Shown: positions 49,480-61,068, counted from the stretch's first letter. The stretch: 64,000 nucleotides of DNA from Mya arenaria (GCF_026914265.1 NC_069129.1:18895945-18959944); one strand, 5' to 3'. A program made the numbers and translations. Notes: generated by a model from the sequence alone, not told the origin.

Positions 49480-51290
49480 TGCTTCCATTATATACAAATA
49501 TTGAAAACCTAAGCCTATGAACACGGGGCATGGCCAATTTTGACCCCAGGGCTAAAGTTTGAACAATCTTAATAGTGGTCCGATAAACGATGCTTCATAC
49601 CAAATATCTAAGGCCTTCGCCTTTTGGTTTTGGAGAAGAAGATTTTTTAAGTTTTCATCATATACATATATAAGGAAACCCATGACCGCCCGGGTGGGGC
49701 CATTTTTTGACCCCAGGGCCAAAGATTGAACAATATTGGTACAAGTCAACTAGATGATATATCATGCCAAATATCTAAGCTCTTGTCACTACTTGATTTT
49801 ACGTGTGTATCTATATATGTATATTTGTTATTAATTGTTGTATGTGGCCCATATTGAAAATTGGTATGTGTACTAAATATGTTATCCAGTTTAAATTAAG
49901 ACGTTACTTGTCTTTGTGAGTTCGGAGAAGATTTTTTAAGTTTTCACTATAACACATATAGAGAAAACCCATCAGCCCCGGGGTGTCGCCAATTTTGACC
50001 CCAGGGCCATAATTTGAACAAACTTTGTAGAGGTCCACAGTGAGTAGACGATGAATCATGCCAAATATCTAAGCTCTAGTCCAAGTAAGTTCAAAGGAGA
50101 AGATTTTTGAAGTTTTCACTATAAACATATAGAGAAAACCCATGACCCCCCGGGGCGTGCCAATTTTGACCCCAAGGCCATAATTTGAACAATCTTTGTA
50201 AAGTTCCACTAGACGATGAATCATGCCAAATATCTAAGCTCTAGTCCAAGTAAGTTCAGAGGAGAAGATTTTTGAAGTTTTAACTATAAACATATAGAGA
50301 ATACCCATGACCCCCCGGGGCGGGGCCAATTTTGACCCCAGGGCCATAATTTGAACAAACTTTGTAGAGGTCCACTAGACGATGAATCATGCCAAATATC
50401 TAAGCTCTAAGCCACGTAAGTTCAGAGGAGATGATTTTTGAAGTTTTCACTATAAACATATAGAGAAAACCCATGACCCCCCAAGGGGGCGGGGCCAATT
50501 TTGACCCCAAGGCCATTATTTGAACAATCTTTGTAGAGGTCCACTAGACAATGAATCATGCCAAATATCTAAGCTCTAGTCCAAGTAAGTTCAGAGGAGA
50601 AGATTTTTGAAGTTTTCACTATAAACATATAGAGAATACCCTAACCCCCCGGGGCGGGGCCAATTTTGACCCCAAGGCCATAATTTGAACAATCTTTGTA
50701 GAGGTCCACTAGATGATGAATCATGCCAAATATCTAATCTATAAGCAACGTAAGTTCAGAGGAGATTTTTGACTTTTTTTACTATAAACATATAGAGAAA
50801 ACCCATGACCCCCCGGGGGCGGGGCCAATTTTGACCCCAGGGCCATAATTTGAACAATCTTTGTAGAGGTCCACTAGACGATGAATCATGCCAAATATCT
50901 AAGCTCTAGTCCAAGTAAGTTAAGAGGAGAAGATTTTTGAAGTTTTAACTATAAACATATCAAGTATACCCATGACCCCCCGGGGCAGGGCCAATTTTGA
51001 CCCTAAGGCCATAATTTGAACATTCTTTGTAGAGGTCCACTAGACGATGAATCATGCCAAATATCTAAGCTCTAGTCCAAGTAAGTTCAAAGGAGAAGAT
51101 TTTTGAAGTTTTCACTATGAACATATAGAGAAAACCCATGACCCCCCGGGGCGTGGCCAATTTTGACCCAAGGGCCATAATTTGAACAATCTTGGTAGAG
51201 GACCATTTGGTGATCCTACCTACCATATATCAACGGCCTAAGCCTTGTGGTTTGGGAGGAGAAGATTTTTAAAGTTTTTCCTTTTGGTTG
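49480..51290 (+). repeat. 165-bp tandem array in the HECT intron
   Basis: Ten or so head-to-tail units of 160-170 bp. Each contains gggccaattttgacccca, gaacaatctttgtagaggtc, catgccaaatatctaagctc and gagaagatttttgaagtttt. Anchors recur at 49926, 50095, 50262, 50427, 50597, 50760, 50926 and 51091. Central units are most alike and the ends are more diverged. A related tail (ggttgccatggcaaccagag, then ggacgacacacaacgc) follows to about 51500. Confidence 0.9.
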
Positions 51291-51510
51291 CCATGGCAAC
51301 CAGAGTTCTGCATGGAATTGAATTCTTTGAACAACTTTGATAGAAGACCACCCAAGGAACATCCCTATGAAGTTTTATTAATATTGGCCCAGCGGTTAAG
51401 GAGGAGATGTCTTTTAAGTAAATTGTTGACGGACGACACACAACGCATGACGGATGCCGGACAAAAGGCGATCACAAAAGCTCACCTGTCACTTTGTAAC
51501 TTTGTCACTT
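51291..51510 (+). repeat. 3' tail of the 165-bp repeat family
   Basis: Contains ggttgccatggcaaccagag, aagaccacccaaggaacatc and gacggatgccggacaa and ends with agctcacctgtcac, as in other bivalve repeats that finish near AGCTCACC. Confidence 0.6.
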
Positions 51511-51536
51511 TAAATATAACATCAAAATCTCATGTC

Positions 51537-51760
51537 AGTCTGGGTAGTGCAGTTGGTAGCATGCTAGTCTACTAGTAAGAGGATTGTGGGTTTAAGCCCA
51601 ATGACCGGCAAAGATCTTTGTTGTAAATTGACTGAAGATCACCTGCCTCTCATTTCTGATTGAAGTGGGAAAGCTGTCAGTCACTTGCAAAGTTCTGAGA
51701 AGACAAATGGATAGATATGGCACCCAGATACATTCTGACGAAGACCAGCAGCCTTAAATA
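51537..51760 (+). mobile_element. tRNA-derived SINE
   Basis: The A box is gtgcagttggtagcatg and the B box gtgggtttaagccc. The body has tgggaaagctgtcagtcactt and ends agccttaaatagg. A body fragment of the same family is at 52975-53115. Confidence 0.65.
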
Positions 51761-52639
51761 GGCATATACATGTAAGAGCTTAAATCAACAGACAATCTTA
51801 AATCCAATGCAAAAACCATGTACAGTTTCACTTACATACATGTACATACCGGTACTTGTTTACTATATTGGAACAGTTTTATTTATTGTGTATAAAGCTC
51901 TAAACTTTAAATGAAATGGACAGATTTGAAAAAGCCATTTAGCATACCCATGTAGGTTCATGACTCAACAGAGAACTGGACACTAATGTAATTCGGGTAT
52001 AACATTTTGTCTATGAGTTTTCTGAACTTTCTTTATATTTCTGTTTATTGGTTTGGCAATATTAAATAAAAAAAAGTCTTTAATTTTCTGATAGACAGAT
52101 TGACAAATATGCAGCAGAAACACACCTCTGTCTATTGAAAGCTGACTTTTAACACTACAGATTGAAATGAACATAATTTACATTTATGGTGGCATCCTCC
52201 ACTGATATGTCCCTCTGGATTGGCCTGATGAAGCACAGGGCTTGGCCCAACAAACCATTGTCTGCTAGATAGGCCGCGTTATAACCGCCTGGTGGTAATG
52301 GAATGATGTCAAGCTTATTTCTTGATGTTAATGAAGTCCTAAGTAGCTCCAATCCTCCTATGTCCTTCAGTTTTGGGTAGGTTTCCACCAGCTTGTCGAG
52401 AAATTGTGCTTGGTCTGAAGATTTAACAAATGAATTTTTTTCCCCCCCAGACCAGCCTGGAAGAGTCTATACTTTTCTTCACGATATGGTGTGATGTCCT
52501 GAAAAAAGGAAGGATAGTTAAACTTTTTAGTAAAACTTTTAAGACGCCTAAAATTACTAATTTCTATTGATGTAAATTAAAGATATGATACAGCTTCAAA
52601 AGATTGACTTCATAAAATATCTTATAACATAACAAACTA

Positions 52640-52966
52640 GAACTATTACTAAAGGTGATTAATACCCCCACATGGGTGCTTGGTACTGGAACTGGAAAGC
52701 TTAGAATCAATGGCATAAAGTGACATAAGAAACATGGAAATATGTATATATTTTATATTGAATAATACATGTATTGTATATAGAGAAAAGTCGAATTTGA
52801 CATGTATCTTCTGATGTTACTCCTGTGTTTCAAAAAATTTTCATACCTGTCTAGCCTTTCATGAGTTATCGTCCGGAAACCATGAAAACAGACAGACCGA
52901 CCGACCGACCGACCGACAAGCTCACTCCTATATACCCCCTCAAACTTCGTTTGTGGGGGTATAAAT
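52640..52966 (+). repeat. Truncated copy of the 34888-35622 repeat
   Basis: It shares tcatgagttatcgtccggaa, a (GACC)n run, and the terminal ctcactcctatatacccc with ttgtgggggtataa. Most internal units are missing. Confidence 0.7.
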
Positions 52967-52974
52967 ATTAGATG

Positions 52975-53115
52975 CCATTCGGCTTAATGTCGAGACCAGT
53001 TCTCGCTTTCCCAAAACCCCAACCTCTGCAGTAAACTGAGCATAGTCATTTCCTCCCATCTCTGTTTGCATTGGGAAATCTGTCAGTTGTTAGCAATATT
53101 TTGAGGAAAGCACCA
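52975..53115 (+). repeat. SINE body fragment
   Basis: The stretch tttgcattgggaaatctgtc plus agttgttagcaatattttgag aligns with the body of the SINE at 51537-51760. No tRNA head. Confidence 0.5.
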
Positions 53116-54479
53116 AGGTAGAAAATTTAAAGACTTATTTCTTTTGAACTAGAGTAAAGCTCAACAAACTAGGTTACAACAAAAAATAAATGTACTTCTT
53201 ATATAGCATACACTATTTTCTAAAGCCGCTCAATATAGATATTAGGTTTACTATAGCCAAGAAGTCATAAATATCATATATGATAAATATGAAAAAATCA
53301 AAATCAACCAGATACAAGCCCATACATTAAATCTGTAACATTTGATGATTTTGACACCGAATTCAATTTAAACACAATATCTATTCATATGCGAACAAGA
53401 GATGAAGATGTATACCTAGTGTTACATATATTTTTTATAATCAGCAAATAAAAGATCATGACATTACATAGATTTTCAGCTTTAAGTATTATTATGGCTT
53501 CTTCAGTGGTTGAATGTAAATGTCCATAGCTTGCCACAATATTCATATTATGTATGTATCATCACTATCACCATATAGTAATTTCAATTATTATAATCAC
53601 CCCCATCATTATCATCACAATCATAATTTAATGATCATCAACATCAATGCTGTTATCATCGCAATTCATCATTTCCTCCAGTATATTTTTTTTAATATCA
53701 TTCATTTTACTTTCACTATTTCATTCAAGTACGGTCAATTATAGTTATCAGTACTAAGTTATAAAATTGTTTGATGTTGAAGGCCTCTTGTTTGATAATT
53801 TTGTACTTAAAGAGTTACCTTTGTTAAAAAGAATTTGAATTGAACATACACACTTGGCTCATGTCCACAACACAACATGTCATCATGGCAAATATTCGAC
53901 CAATCACAGCACAAACACAACACTATTATGGTGACAATTTTGAGCTTCACAAGCAGTCTCGACAAAAATGATTGAAGGGAGTATTTGAAGTATCATGAGT
54001 CGACTATGTACTTTTATTTTGTTTGGTTAATAAAAAAAGTTATGAAAACATTTAAATTTCATGGCAAAATATAAAACTGCATTTACCTGTGTGCAACTAC
54101 TTAAGGCGCAAAATCTGCGAGACCAAAACGAGATGGGTGGTACTGCTGTTGTACTTGTTCTTCTGCGATGATGACCTCTGTTAGAATAAGGCGCAAACAG
54201 AGATCTTGTTGCCGCCCGTAGCTGACTTGTGTGCGTGTGTACAGTCGGTCTGATGTACTCTGTTCCAGCTGTCACAGTCTCTGTATTCTGACCAGGAGCT
54301 GTAAATGCTTGTTGTTCATGTAGAAGAGCTGCAGCCTCTCGCAGGAGCTGTGAGGCTCGCTGCTGATTACTCATTTCGCTAGGAAAATAAAAAAGATGAT
54401 TTGTATTAAACTTATAATTAAGTCAACATAGTTTTTGTAAGATACAGTACAAGATAAACAAGCAAGAATTAAGCTATAG

Positions 54480-54684
54480 TGTAGTGCGAGTGCACTCTTT
54501 GACCTGTTGACACATGAGGTGCTGACGTCACTGGTCTGTGAGCACATCTCGGAGAGTTCGAGATCAGCTGTAGAAGAAGCAAGACGTACTTTGATATACT
54601 GCTTAATAAAAGACCTCACGTGTGCTTTCCCTAAAGTTAATGGTAAGCTAGGTTTGGTCTAAGTAATAATAGGGAATACTTTAA
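54480..54684 (+). repeat. Left LTR
   Basis: Starts TGTAGTGCGAGTGCACTC and contains the polyadenylation-like AATAAAA. It matches 58133-58337 at every base I compared. Confidence 0.9.
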
Positions 54685-55040
54685 TGGTGGCAGCGGTGTT
54701 TTATTAAGCCGTTTCAGTGCAATTGTTGCTGAAATTCTGCAACTTTTGTTGGCAAATTTTCCTCGAGAATTTTCCCGCGTTTGAAGCCACATTTTTTCGT
54801 CAATTTTTGGCCATTGTTAATTTTCTTCTGGTCTTACCAGTTGATTATTTCATTCTACGTCGTAGTCTCCATGGACTGCCACTAACCCGGCCCCTTCGTT
54901 TGCTTTTGTTTGTTTTTTGAGGCCTTTTCAGCGTCCTTAGCAACTTTTCGGACGGGAAGAGTAGCCGGACAGAAGACAAACAAGGTTGGTGGTTGTACAA
55001 TCAAGTTAATCTTCTACTCAGGAGCATTTGATTTGTAAGC

Positions 55041-56678
55041 ATGGCCAGTAATAAAGTGCTTGTAAACTTCTTGTCTGTTGAAGACTTGCAGACAATTCCA
55101 AATATTGGCCCAAGGTTAGCATCTACTATTGTGGATTTGCGTGAGCATTATGGCAATCTCACACCAGAAAGTTTGCAGACAATGCTTCGGCATAAACTGC
55201 CGGACACTGTCATGCAAGAGTTGGATTTCACCCCAAACAGAGACTTGGTCGGCAACACCTGCCCACCTCCTCTAGGTGTACAAACATCCCATACCACCCC
55301 TCTTGTTTCAAAGATTGAGACAGAGGTTGACGGGTTTGAGACCTTGGTTGCCTCTGCACAAAAGCAGTTGAATGACCGCATTGATCAACTTACATCAATG
55401 CTACCTAGTGTCCCACAGCACTATAAATCTGATCATGCATTGCCACGCCCCAGTGTTTACAATCAGACAAATGCCCCTGTTCCAATGGCCCACCACTATA
55501 TGCCAACACCACAACAGCTGAAACCCCAGTACCCCGTTCAACAAAGGTTGGACCTGGGTAGACTGCGAGAAAGTGACAGTGACGAGGATGTCCAGTCAGC
55601 GTCTGGTATCCCTCGCTCATACAGTACCCGACAGAAAAAGGTACGTATGCATAAAAGCAGTCGGTTACCTCACTCCAAACTCCTGTCCCTTCACCGTCTT
55701 GATTCATCTACTGATGAATCCGACACTAGACAAGCCCCAATGATAAAGAGTGAGCAAGTCAAGCTACACTCCTCCTTGCCTGATAAGGACCATATTTCCA
55801 AAAAACATGCGGAATACCCCCAAGAGGTAGTACAGGCGTCCCCTCATGGCCACTCTGTGCGCAAGGGTAGTCATGCATTGAAGGATATACCTAAATCTCT
55901 GGTATATGATGGTAAATCGAGCTGGCATTCATTTGAAATGAAGTTTCAGCAGTGTGCGCAGTCATTTGGCTGGAGTACAGATGATTGTAAACTCTGCTTA
56001 TTACATTGTTTGTCAGGGAAGGCACTCGACAAATGTGCTCGATTGCTTCAATGCAGTCCAAAAATGCCTTACCGTTCTTTATTGAGCAAACTTAAGGAGC
56101 GGTTCGGCTCAGAGTTTCCCGCATCTGCGCAAGCCAAGTTCGCTGACGCTTCCCAGGAAAAAGGTGAGTGTATGGAAGACTGGGCAGATAGGGTACAAGA
56201 GTTAGCGGCTGAAGCTTTCCGGTCACTGCCGGAGACCTTCACAAACCAGCAGGTGGTAGACCGCTTCTGTCAAGGCCTGCAAGATCGAGAAGCTGGTCAT
56301 AGCACCTTCATGCGTAATACAACCATCGAAGAGTCCATGAACAACATAAGGTTGTTTCAGCATTCCAAGAGTGCTATGAGTAAGAGTAAATCTATTCATA
56401 CAGTAGTAGATTATGACGAGGATATAGCAAATGTTTACGCCGTTCAGAATCAATTAGACATGAGCGTTCTCAAGAGAGAACTACAGAGTCTGCGAGAAGA
56501 GGTGAAGCGGCTTGGAGAAGCTAGGCCCACTCAACCGCGTAGCAGACAGCAGCGTTTCAACCGTCCGCGAGGTACGTATGGCTGTTACATTTGTGATAGT
56601 AATTCGCACTTGATCGCTGAATGTCCCCACAAGAAGGACTTTAAGGCGTTTGTTTTAAACGCAAAAGGGTCAGGATAG
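55041..56678 (+). CDS. Gag-like protein of the LTR element, with N-terminal HhH
   Basis: A 545-residue frame. Residues ~10-45 (LQTIPNIGPRLASTIVDLRE) look like a helix-hairpin-helix, unusual at this place. Residues ~120-280 are polar and low in complexity. Residues ~285-440 resemble a retrotransposon capsid (SLVYDGKSSWHSFEMKF, LKERFGSE, VDRFCQGL). A short coiled coil is at ~474-494. A CCHC knuckle, CYICDSNSHLIAEC, is at ~514-527. It would bind the element's RNA and form particles. Confidence 0.85.
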   Translation: MASNKVLVNFLSVEDLQTIPNIGPRLASTIVDLREHYGNLTPESLQTMLRHKLPDTVMQELDFTPNRDLVGNTCPPPLGVQTSHTTPLVSKIETEVDGFETLVASAQKQLNDRIDQLTSMLPSVPQHYKSDHALPRPSVYNQTNAPVPMAHHYMPTPQQLKPQYPVQQRLDLGRLRESDSDEDVQSASGIPRSYSTRQKKVRMHKSSRLPHSKLLSLHRLDSSTDESDTRQAPMIKSEQVKLHSSLPDKDHISKKHAEYPQEVVQASPHGHSVRKGSHALKDIPKSLVYDGKSSWHSFEMKFQQCAQSFGWSTDDCKLCLLHCLSGKALDKCARLLQCSPKMPYRSLLSKLKERFGSEFPASAQAKFADASQEKGECMEDWADRVQELAAEAFRSLPETFTNQQVVDRFCQGLQDREAGHSTFMRNTTIEESMNNIRLFQHSKSAMSKSKSIHTVVDYDEDIANVYAVQNQLDMSVLKRELQSLREEVKRLGEARPTQPRSRQQRFNRPRGTYGCYICDSNSHLIAECPHKKDFKAFVLNAKGSG

Positions 56679-56689
56679 GGAGCCAATCC

Positions 56690-57829
56690 TTGACCCAAGA
56701 ATACTCCGGCTCAAACCCAGAACAGCGAAACGAGGTATGTAGCAAACTTGTTTCTAATGAGACCGTACCATCCAATTCACTACCAGACTCCCCGTCTGCA
56801 GTCATTGTTGCATTAAATGAGACCACAAATGACATACAGTCAGAAGAACAAGGCGAAACACATTCTCCTTGTTTGACACCAGGTACTCTGCCAGCTGATG
56901 GTACAGTACTTGCCCCTCCTGTCAAGGTTTGTTTGTTGAAATCCATATCAGCATTAGCAAAACCGGTATGCGAGTTTGTTCTGAATTGCGACGTGTCGGA
57001 CAATGTTGTCAGTGCGAAGCTCTTGCAAATTCAGAATGGTACAGAACATGTCATTGCCTATGGCAGTTACATCCTAACGGAAGAAGAGCAGAAATACTGC
57101 ACTACGAGAAAAGAGCTGTTAGCAGTTGTAAGATTTACTCGGCAGTATAGACATTATTTGCTTGGTAGACCTTTTAAGGTCCGGACCGACCACTCAAGTT
57201 TGACTTGGTTGTTAAATTACAAAGAACCGCAGGATCAGTTAGCTTGTTGGATTGAGGAATTGGCTCAGTTCAACATGGTCTTGGAGTGCCGATCAGGAAA
57301 GAAGTCACATCCTGGTCACTGCAATTCATATGTAGCTGGAGTTGCAGTTGGAGATCTTCCTTGCGGTGGTTGTAATTATTGTGTGAGGGCTGACAACCAA
57401 TGTGGTTCATTTTCCCGGAAGGTAGATGTAGTTCCGATGACAGCGCAGAAGGCTGAGGTTGGGGAAGGTCGCGCCTTCGTGAACCCAGCATCCGGGAGCG
57501 TCTGTCAGGGAGTGGGGGCTACAGCCACATTGGGTAGTACACAACGGGCACATGGTATCTCGTGGCCGGAGGGCTCAATGATACAGAGTGAGATTGTGCA
57601 CAGGGGATCAGCGAGTGCTCAATACATTACAGAGCAACAACACCATGTCTGTGACGACAGTGGCAAGCCGGTGGACAGAGTGGGCTCTCAGCAAATAGCT
57701 GTCTCTGAAGTAGCCGTTTCAACTGAGCCTGATACTCAGGCTTCTCCGACAACAGCAGAAAGCAGGACATGGGATCCAGGGGGGCATGAAGTATCAATGA
57801 CAGCCAACACTTATAGTCAGCGGCTGTAA
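56690..57829 (+). CDS. Partial pol (RNase H) of the LTR element
   Basis: A 379-residue frame. The middle reads AYGSYILTEEEQKYCTTRKE, then ELLAVVRFTRQYRHYLLGRPF and VRTDHSSLTWLLNYKEPQ, which is gypsy-type RNase H. The rest has no recognised domain. It is only part of a normal pol and looks broken. Confidence 0.8.
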   Translation: MTQEYSGSNPEQRNEVCSKLVSNETVPSNSLPDSPSAVIVALNETTNDIQSEEQGETHSPCLTPGTLPADGTVLAPPVKVCLLKSISALAKPVCEFVLNCDVSDNVVSAKLLQIQNGTEHVIAYGSYILTEEEQKYCTTRKELLAVVRFTRQYRHYLLGRPFKVRTDHSSLTWLLNYKEPQDQLACWIEELAQFNMVLECRSGKKSHPGHCNSYVAGVAVGDLPCGGCNYCVRADNQCGSFSRKVDVVPMTAQKAEVGEGRAFVNPASGSVCQGVGATATLGSTQRAHGISWPEGSMIQSEIVHRGSASAQYITEQQHHVCDDSGKPVDRVGSQQIAVSEVAVSTEPDTQASPTTAESRTWDPGGHEVSMTANTYSQRL

Positions 57830-58112
57830 GCAGTATCCTGAAATACAGGATTAGCTGCCTTCCTTTTCTTCTAGGTGGGAGGGGGAAGGTGAAGTAGATG
57901 GGTTTACAAAAGTTAAGCCCATAACACCTAGTTGCAGTTGGTTACTCCATGTAGCCTCACCCAGAAGTGCTGGAAGAAAATATTTACTGATGTAGATATT
58001 TTGGTAGACGTCGGCGGCTCGTTCAACTTACTGGTTGGACCTAGCCCTAGCAGTGATCTTGTCAGATACTTATGACTTGATCAGCCTTCTACAGACCCCG
58101 GTGCCGTCCCAA

Positions 58113-58132
58113 CAAAAGAAACAGGGGGAGAG
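58113..58132 (+). other. Polypurine tract before the right LTR
   Basis: The purine-rich aaagaaacagggggagag immediately precedes the LTR start, where plus-strand priming is expected. Confidence 0.65.
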
Positions 58133-58337
58133 TGTAGTGCGAGTGCACTCTTTGACCTGTTGACACATGAGGTGCTGACGTCACTGGTCTGTGAGCACAT
58201 CTCGGAGAGTTCGAGATCAGCTGTAGAAGAAGCAAGACGTACTTTGATATACTGCTTAATAAAAGACCTCACGTGTGCTTTCCCTAAAGTTAATGGTAAG
58301 CTAGGTTTGGTCTAAGTAATAATAGGGAATACTTTAA
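58133..58337 (+). repeat. Right LTR
   Basis: Identical to 54480-54684 over 205 bases. Confidence 0.9.
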
Positions 58338-59100
58338 TATATATACATCCAGCGTGAAATAGAATGTGACAAAACTTTGTCTTTGTGGCCTATATCAATG
58401 ACAAGCCAGCCAGAATTAGATTCACTGTGTGCCTGTTAAAAGTGTTTGTAGACGACAATAACTTCTGGAAATTCAAGATATGAAAGTAACAAAACCAAAA
58501 AAATTGAGCTTATCATTCATATAAACTATGTAATAAATAACCATATTTGCAGTCTAAAGATTTGTAGGTCATTGTCAAATTGGGTTTCGTTTCTGTAATT
58601 TTGCTAAGCCATGTGACACTTGTTTTCTTTTGTCAATGGAAAGTATAGAAATGTGCTCTCAGTAATTATAACTATAAACTGGTCAAACAAGAAACATAAT
58701 CAAAGCGCTGAAAGCGCTGCAAGACTGTCGGTGATGTAACTGACGCAAGCAAACACTACCGCAAAGTTCTTTCAAATGAAAAGTGATCAAATGATTTTAT
58801 ACAAATGATGAACATTCTTTTTAAGGTAGATGAAGAAGGATAAATGTGATTATAATAAGCACAAATATATTGGCCCTACTTAATCATGTATCCAATGGCC
58901 TACAAGGTTCTTAATTCAAGTGTCCTAAGTCTTAACCGCTTTAAATTAGTTAAATGCATATTCATTATGTTAAAATTGCTTCAATTTATGACGTCGCTTT
59001 TAACAGTTTCAGTAAGCAATTACATTCCTTCATTTCATTAGGGTCTGTTGAAGCCAATGTCTCTTAAATGCAAATACAATACAAACTATACCCAAGATTC
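58338..59100. other. Spacer, nothing recognised
   Basis: AT-rich. It may hold a 5' UTR exon of the HECT-like gene, but none could be identified. Confidence 0.35.
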
Positions 59101-59832
59101 AAGGGACAAAATAAAAATATAACTTTAAAATGATGCTCTTTCAAGCCTAAAAATGCCTCCCAGAACTTCTATCAACAGAGTCCACATATCTACAAAATTT
59201 GTGCTCGAGTTACTTTCTTTGGAGTTGTGACCTTGACCTCCAAATCCAAAGGGGTTATCTGCTGGTCACCCCAAACCTAAATTTCAAGTTTGAAGGCCAT
59301 GGTTGCAGACTTTGTCGAGTTGTCACACAGGCAAGCTTTTTGCGTTCAATGTCTCTGTGACAAATAAATAGGGCTCACCTACTGGTCAGGCCAAACCCCA
59401 AAGTCAAGTTGTTGAAGGGCCATGGGTGCAGGCTTTGTCCAGTCATTATTAGTACAACCTTTAAGCATTCAAGGTCACTGTGACCTTGTCTTTTGACCCA
59501 ATGATCCCTTAAATCAATAGGATCATTTAATAGTCAGGCTTAGCCTCCATGTTGAGTTTCAGGGCCATAGGTGCAGGCATTGTCAACTTATCAGTCAGAC
59601 ATGCTTTGACACCTTCCTGTTCAAGGTCACTGTGACCTTTGACCATATTACCCCCAAAATCAAAAGGCGTCATCTACTGGTCAAACCAAACTTTCATGTC
59701 AAGTTTGACAATAGGTCTAGGAATTGTAGAGTTATCACCCAGAAAAGCTTTGGTCTACTGTCAGACAGACGGACGTAGCAGCCAACATGTGCAAAGCAAT
59801 ATACTCTTCTTTTTTGAAGGGGGCATAATAAA
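59100..59832 (+). repeat. Mollusc repeat with ~150-bp internal units
   Basis: Diverged units contain ggtcactgtgacctttgacc, gtcatctactggtca and aagtttgaaggccat. The 3' end is caatatactcttcttttttg plus aagggggcataat, which can form a hairpin. A gtcagacagacggacg stretch precedes it. Confidence 0.65.
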
Positions 59833-61068
59833 TTGAAATTTATTAAATATTTTTGTTTATTATGTTAATTAACTTACACTACATACAACAAGTTCCATTT
59901 TGATATTTTCGAATGCTCATTTATACATGTACATGGGTTTTGATCTGACGATGAACATGAAACTACATAGTGATGTTCCCTCCTATCAATTCTAAATTTA
60001 AATAACCATGAGGAAAAAAAACATGTTTTCACTGCACCATGAATAAATATGTCAAACAAAAGAAATGTCAAGTTATTCAAGATTAATTTAACACTGTTCT
60101 TTTGATGATTTCCGTGCATTCCTGACTGCAGGTTTTTCCCATTTTTCCACACAGTTATTTCATATTGGCCTTACAAGGTCAGATCTTCAGTTGGGTCTTC
60201 ATTGCCGGACACTGTCTCTTTATTTCCACAGAAAACACACTGGTGCAAGTTTCACTGCAAAATAGTTATATTATATTCTCACTGAACTCTGTATCAATAA
60301 TCAATTATATTTTATTGGATTTAGGAAATGTCTTTGTTTTAAAGGGTTCATATAAATTAATGCATTTTTTTTCAATTTAATCCATTATCATGCTGGATTC
60401 TTTGACATTGATGGTTAAAACAAAGAAGGCATATGATTTGTGTACAGATTAAACATTATTAATTATAAATATGTTCTTTAATAAATAGGCAAGTGGCAAC
60501 AATTTCGCCAGTTAAAAAGCTTACATTTGCATATCTGCAGATTAATCAATTGCATTTCTTTTGCTTTGATCATTTAAGTCAAATGAGTTAGACATGATAA
60601 CGCATTAAAATAAGAAATATATTTTTGGGCATCAAATTATAGTGTGTGCCTTCAATCTAGAAATAAATTTCTTCTCAACATATGCTAAATTATAAAAAAA
60701 ATACATAAACCAAGATTTTGATTATGACATACCTGCATAGTTAGTGGTCTCCATAACTGCTCAGAAATGCTCCCTATGACAAACTAAGTGCTGGTGTGTG
60801 GCTGGGGAATAGTGCTGCTCCAACCAATAGCGCAATTCTTCCTACAGGTGGACCAGCTCCTCAATATGGTTTCTGTCATGGCAATGATAACAGTATGTAA
60901 CATGCCCTTTTCTACTTTCCAGAGAATGAATCTTTCAATCTCAATTACAAATTTAAGAACAAATTGATACATATGCAAGTGTAATGTTGTTAAAAACAAA
61001 CCATTTAGGTGCAACTAAACTATAAGATTTTAGGTGAGAATTGAGCCAAATCAAAACATTTAGTCTTT
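59833..61068. other. AT-rich spacer, nothing recognised
   Basis: No gene or named repeat seen. Confidence 0.4.

Larger units (their letters stand above)
40698..54374 (-). pseudogene. HECT E3 ubiquitin ligase with C2HC finger, probably decaying
   Basis: HECT ligases pass ubiquitin through a C-lobe cysteine. Exons: 54087-54374, 52182-52498, 46339-46428, 43914-44385, 43197-43365, 42604-42804, 40698-40993, with GT-AG borders. Exon 1 is polar. Exon 3 has CPLCQMTLPLDVLEDHAAEC, a C2HC UBZ-like finger. Exon 4 is the HECT N-lobe (GVDAEGLTFEFF, AMAAIYGHPGPKALSAHL). Exon 7 is the C-lobe with the catalytic-cysteine context SHVNTC and the usual C terminus DGFALT. The architecture resembles G2E3-like proteins of fishes and invertebrates. 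Two defects are seen: TAA at 44246-44244 in frame within exon 4, and a one-base deficit in exon 2 at the T7C7 run 52435-52448. Exon 2 to 3 phase also disagrees, so an exon may be missing. An acceptor just before the ATG suggests a 5' UTR exon further upstream. Confidence 0.7.
54480..58337 (+). mobile_element. Young LTR retrotransposon (Ty3/gypsy-like), broken
   Basis: Two 205-bp LTRs appear identical along their whole length, so insertion is recent. A primer-site-like TGGTGGCAGCGG follows the left LTR and a purine tract (aaagaaacagggggagag) precedes the right one. Inside are a gag-like frame and a shorter frame with part of pol, including RNase H. At 3.86 kb it is shorter than a whole gypsy element, and I find no integrase, so it looks broken and would depend on other copies. 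It lies 106 bp upstream of the HECT-like start codon in antisense orientation, probably within that gene's 5' intron. Confidence 0.9.

Noticed and set aside
52435-52448. Programmed frameshift at the homopolymer run in HECT exon 2
   Set aside because: HECT genes are not known to use frameshifting. A one-base loss or homopolymer assembly error is simpler.
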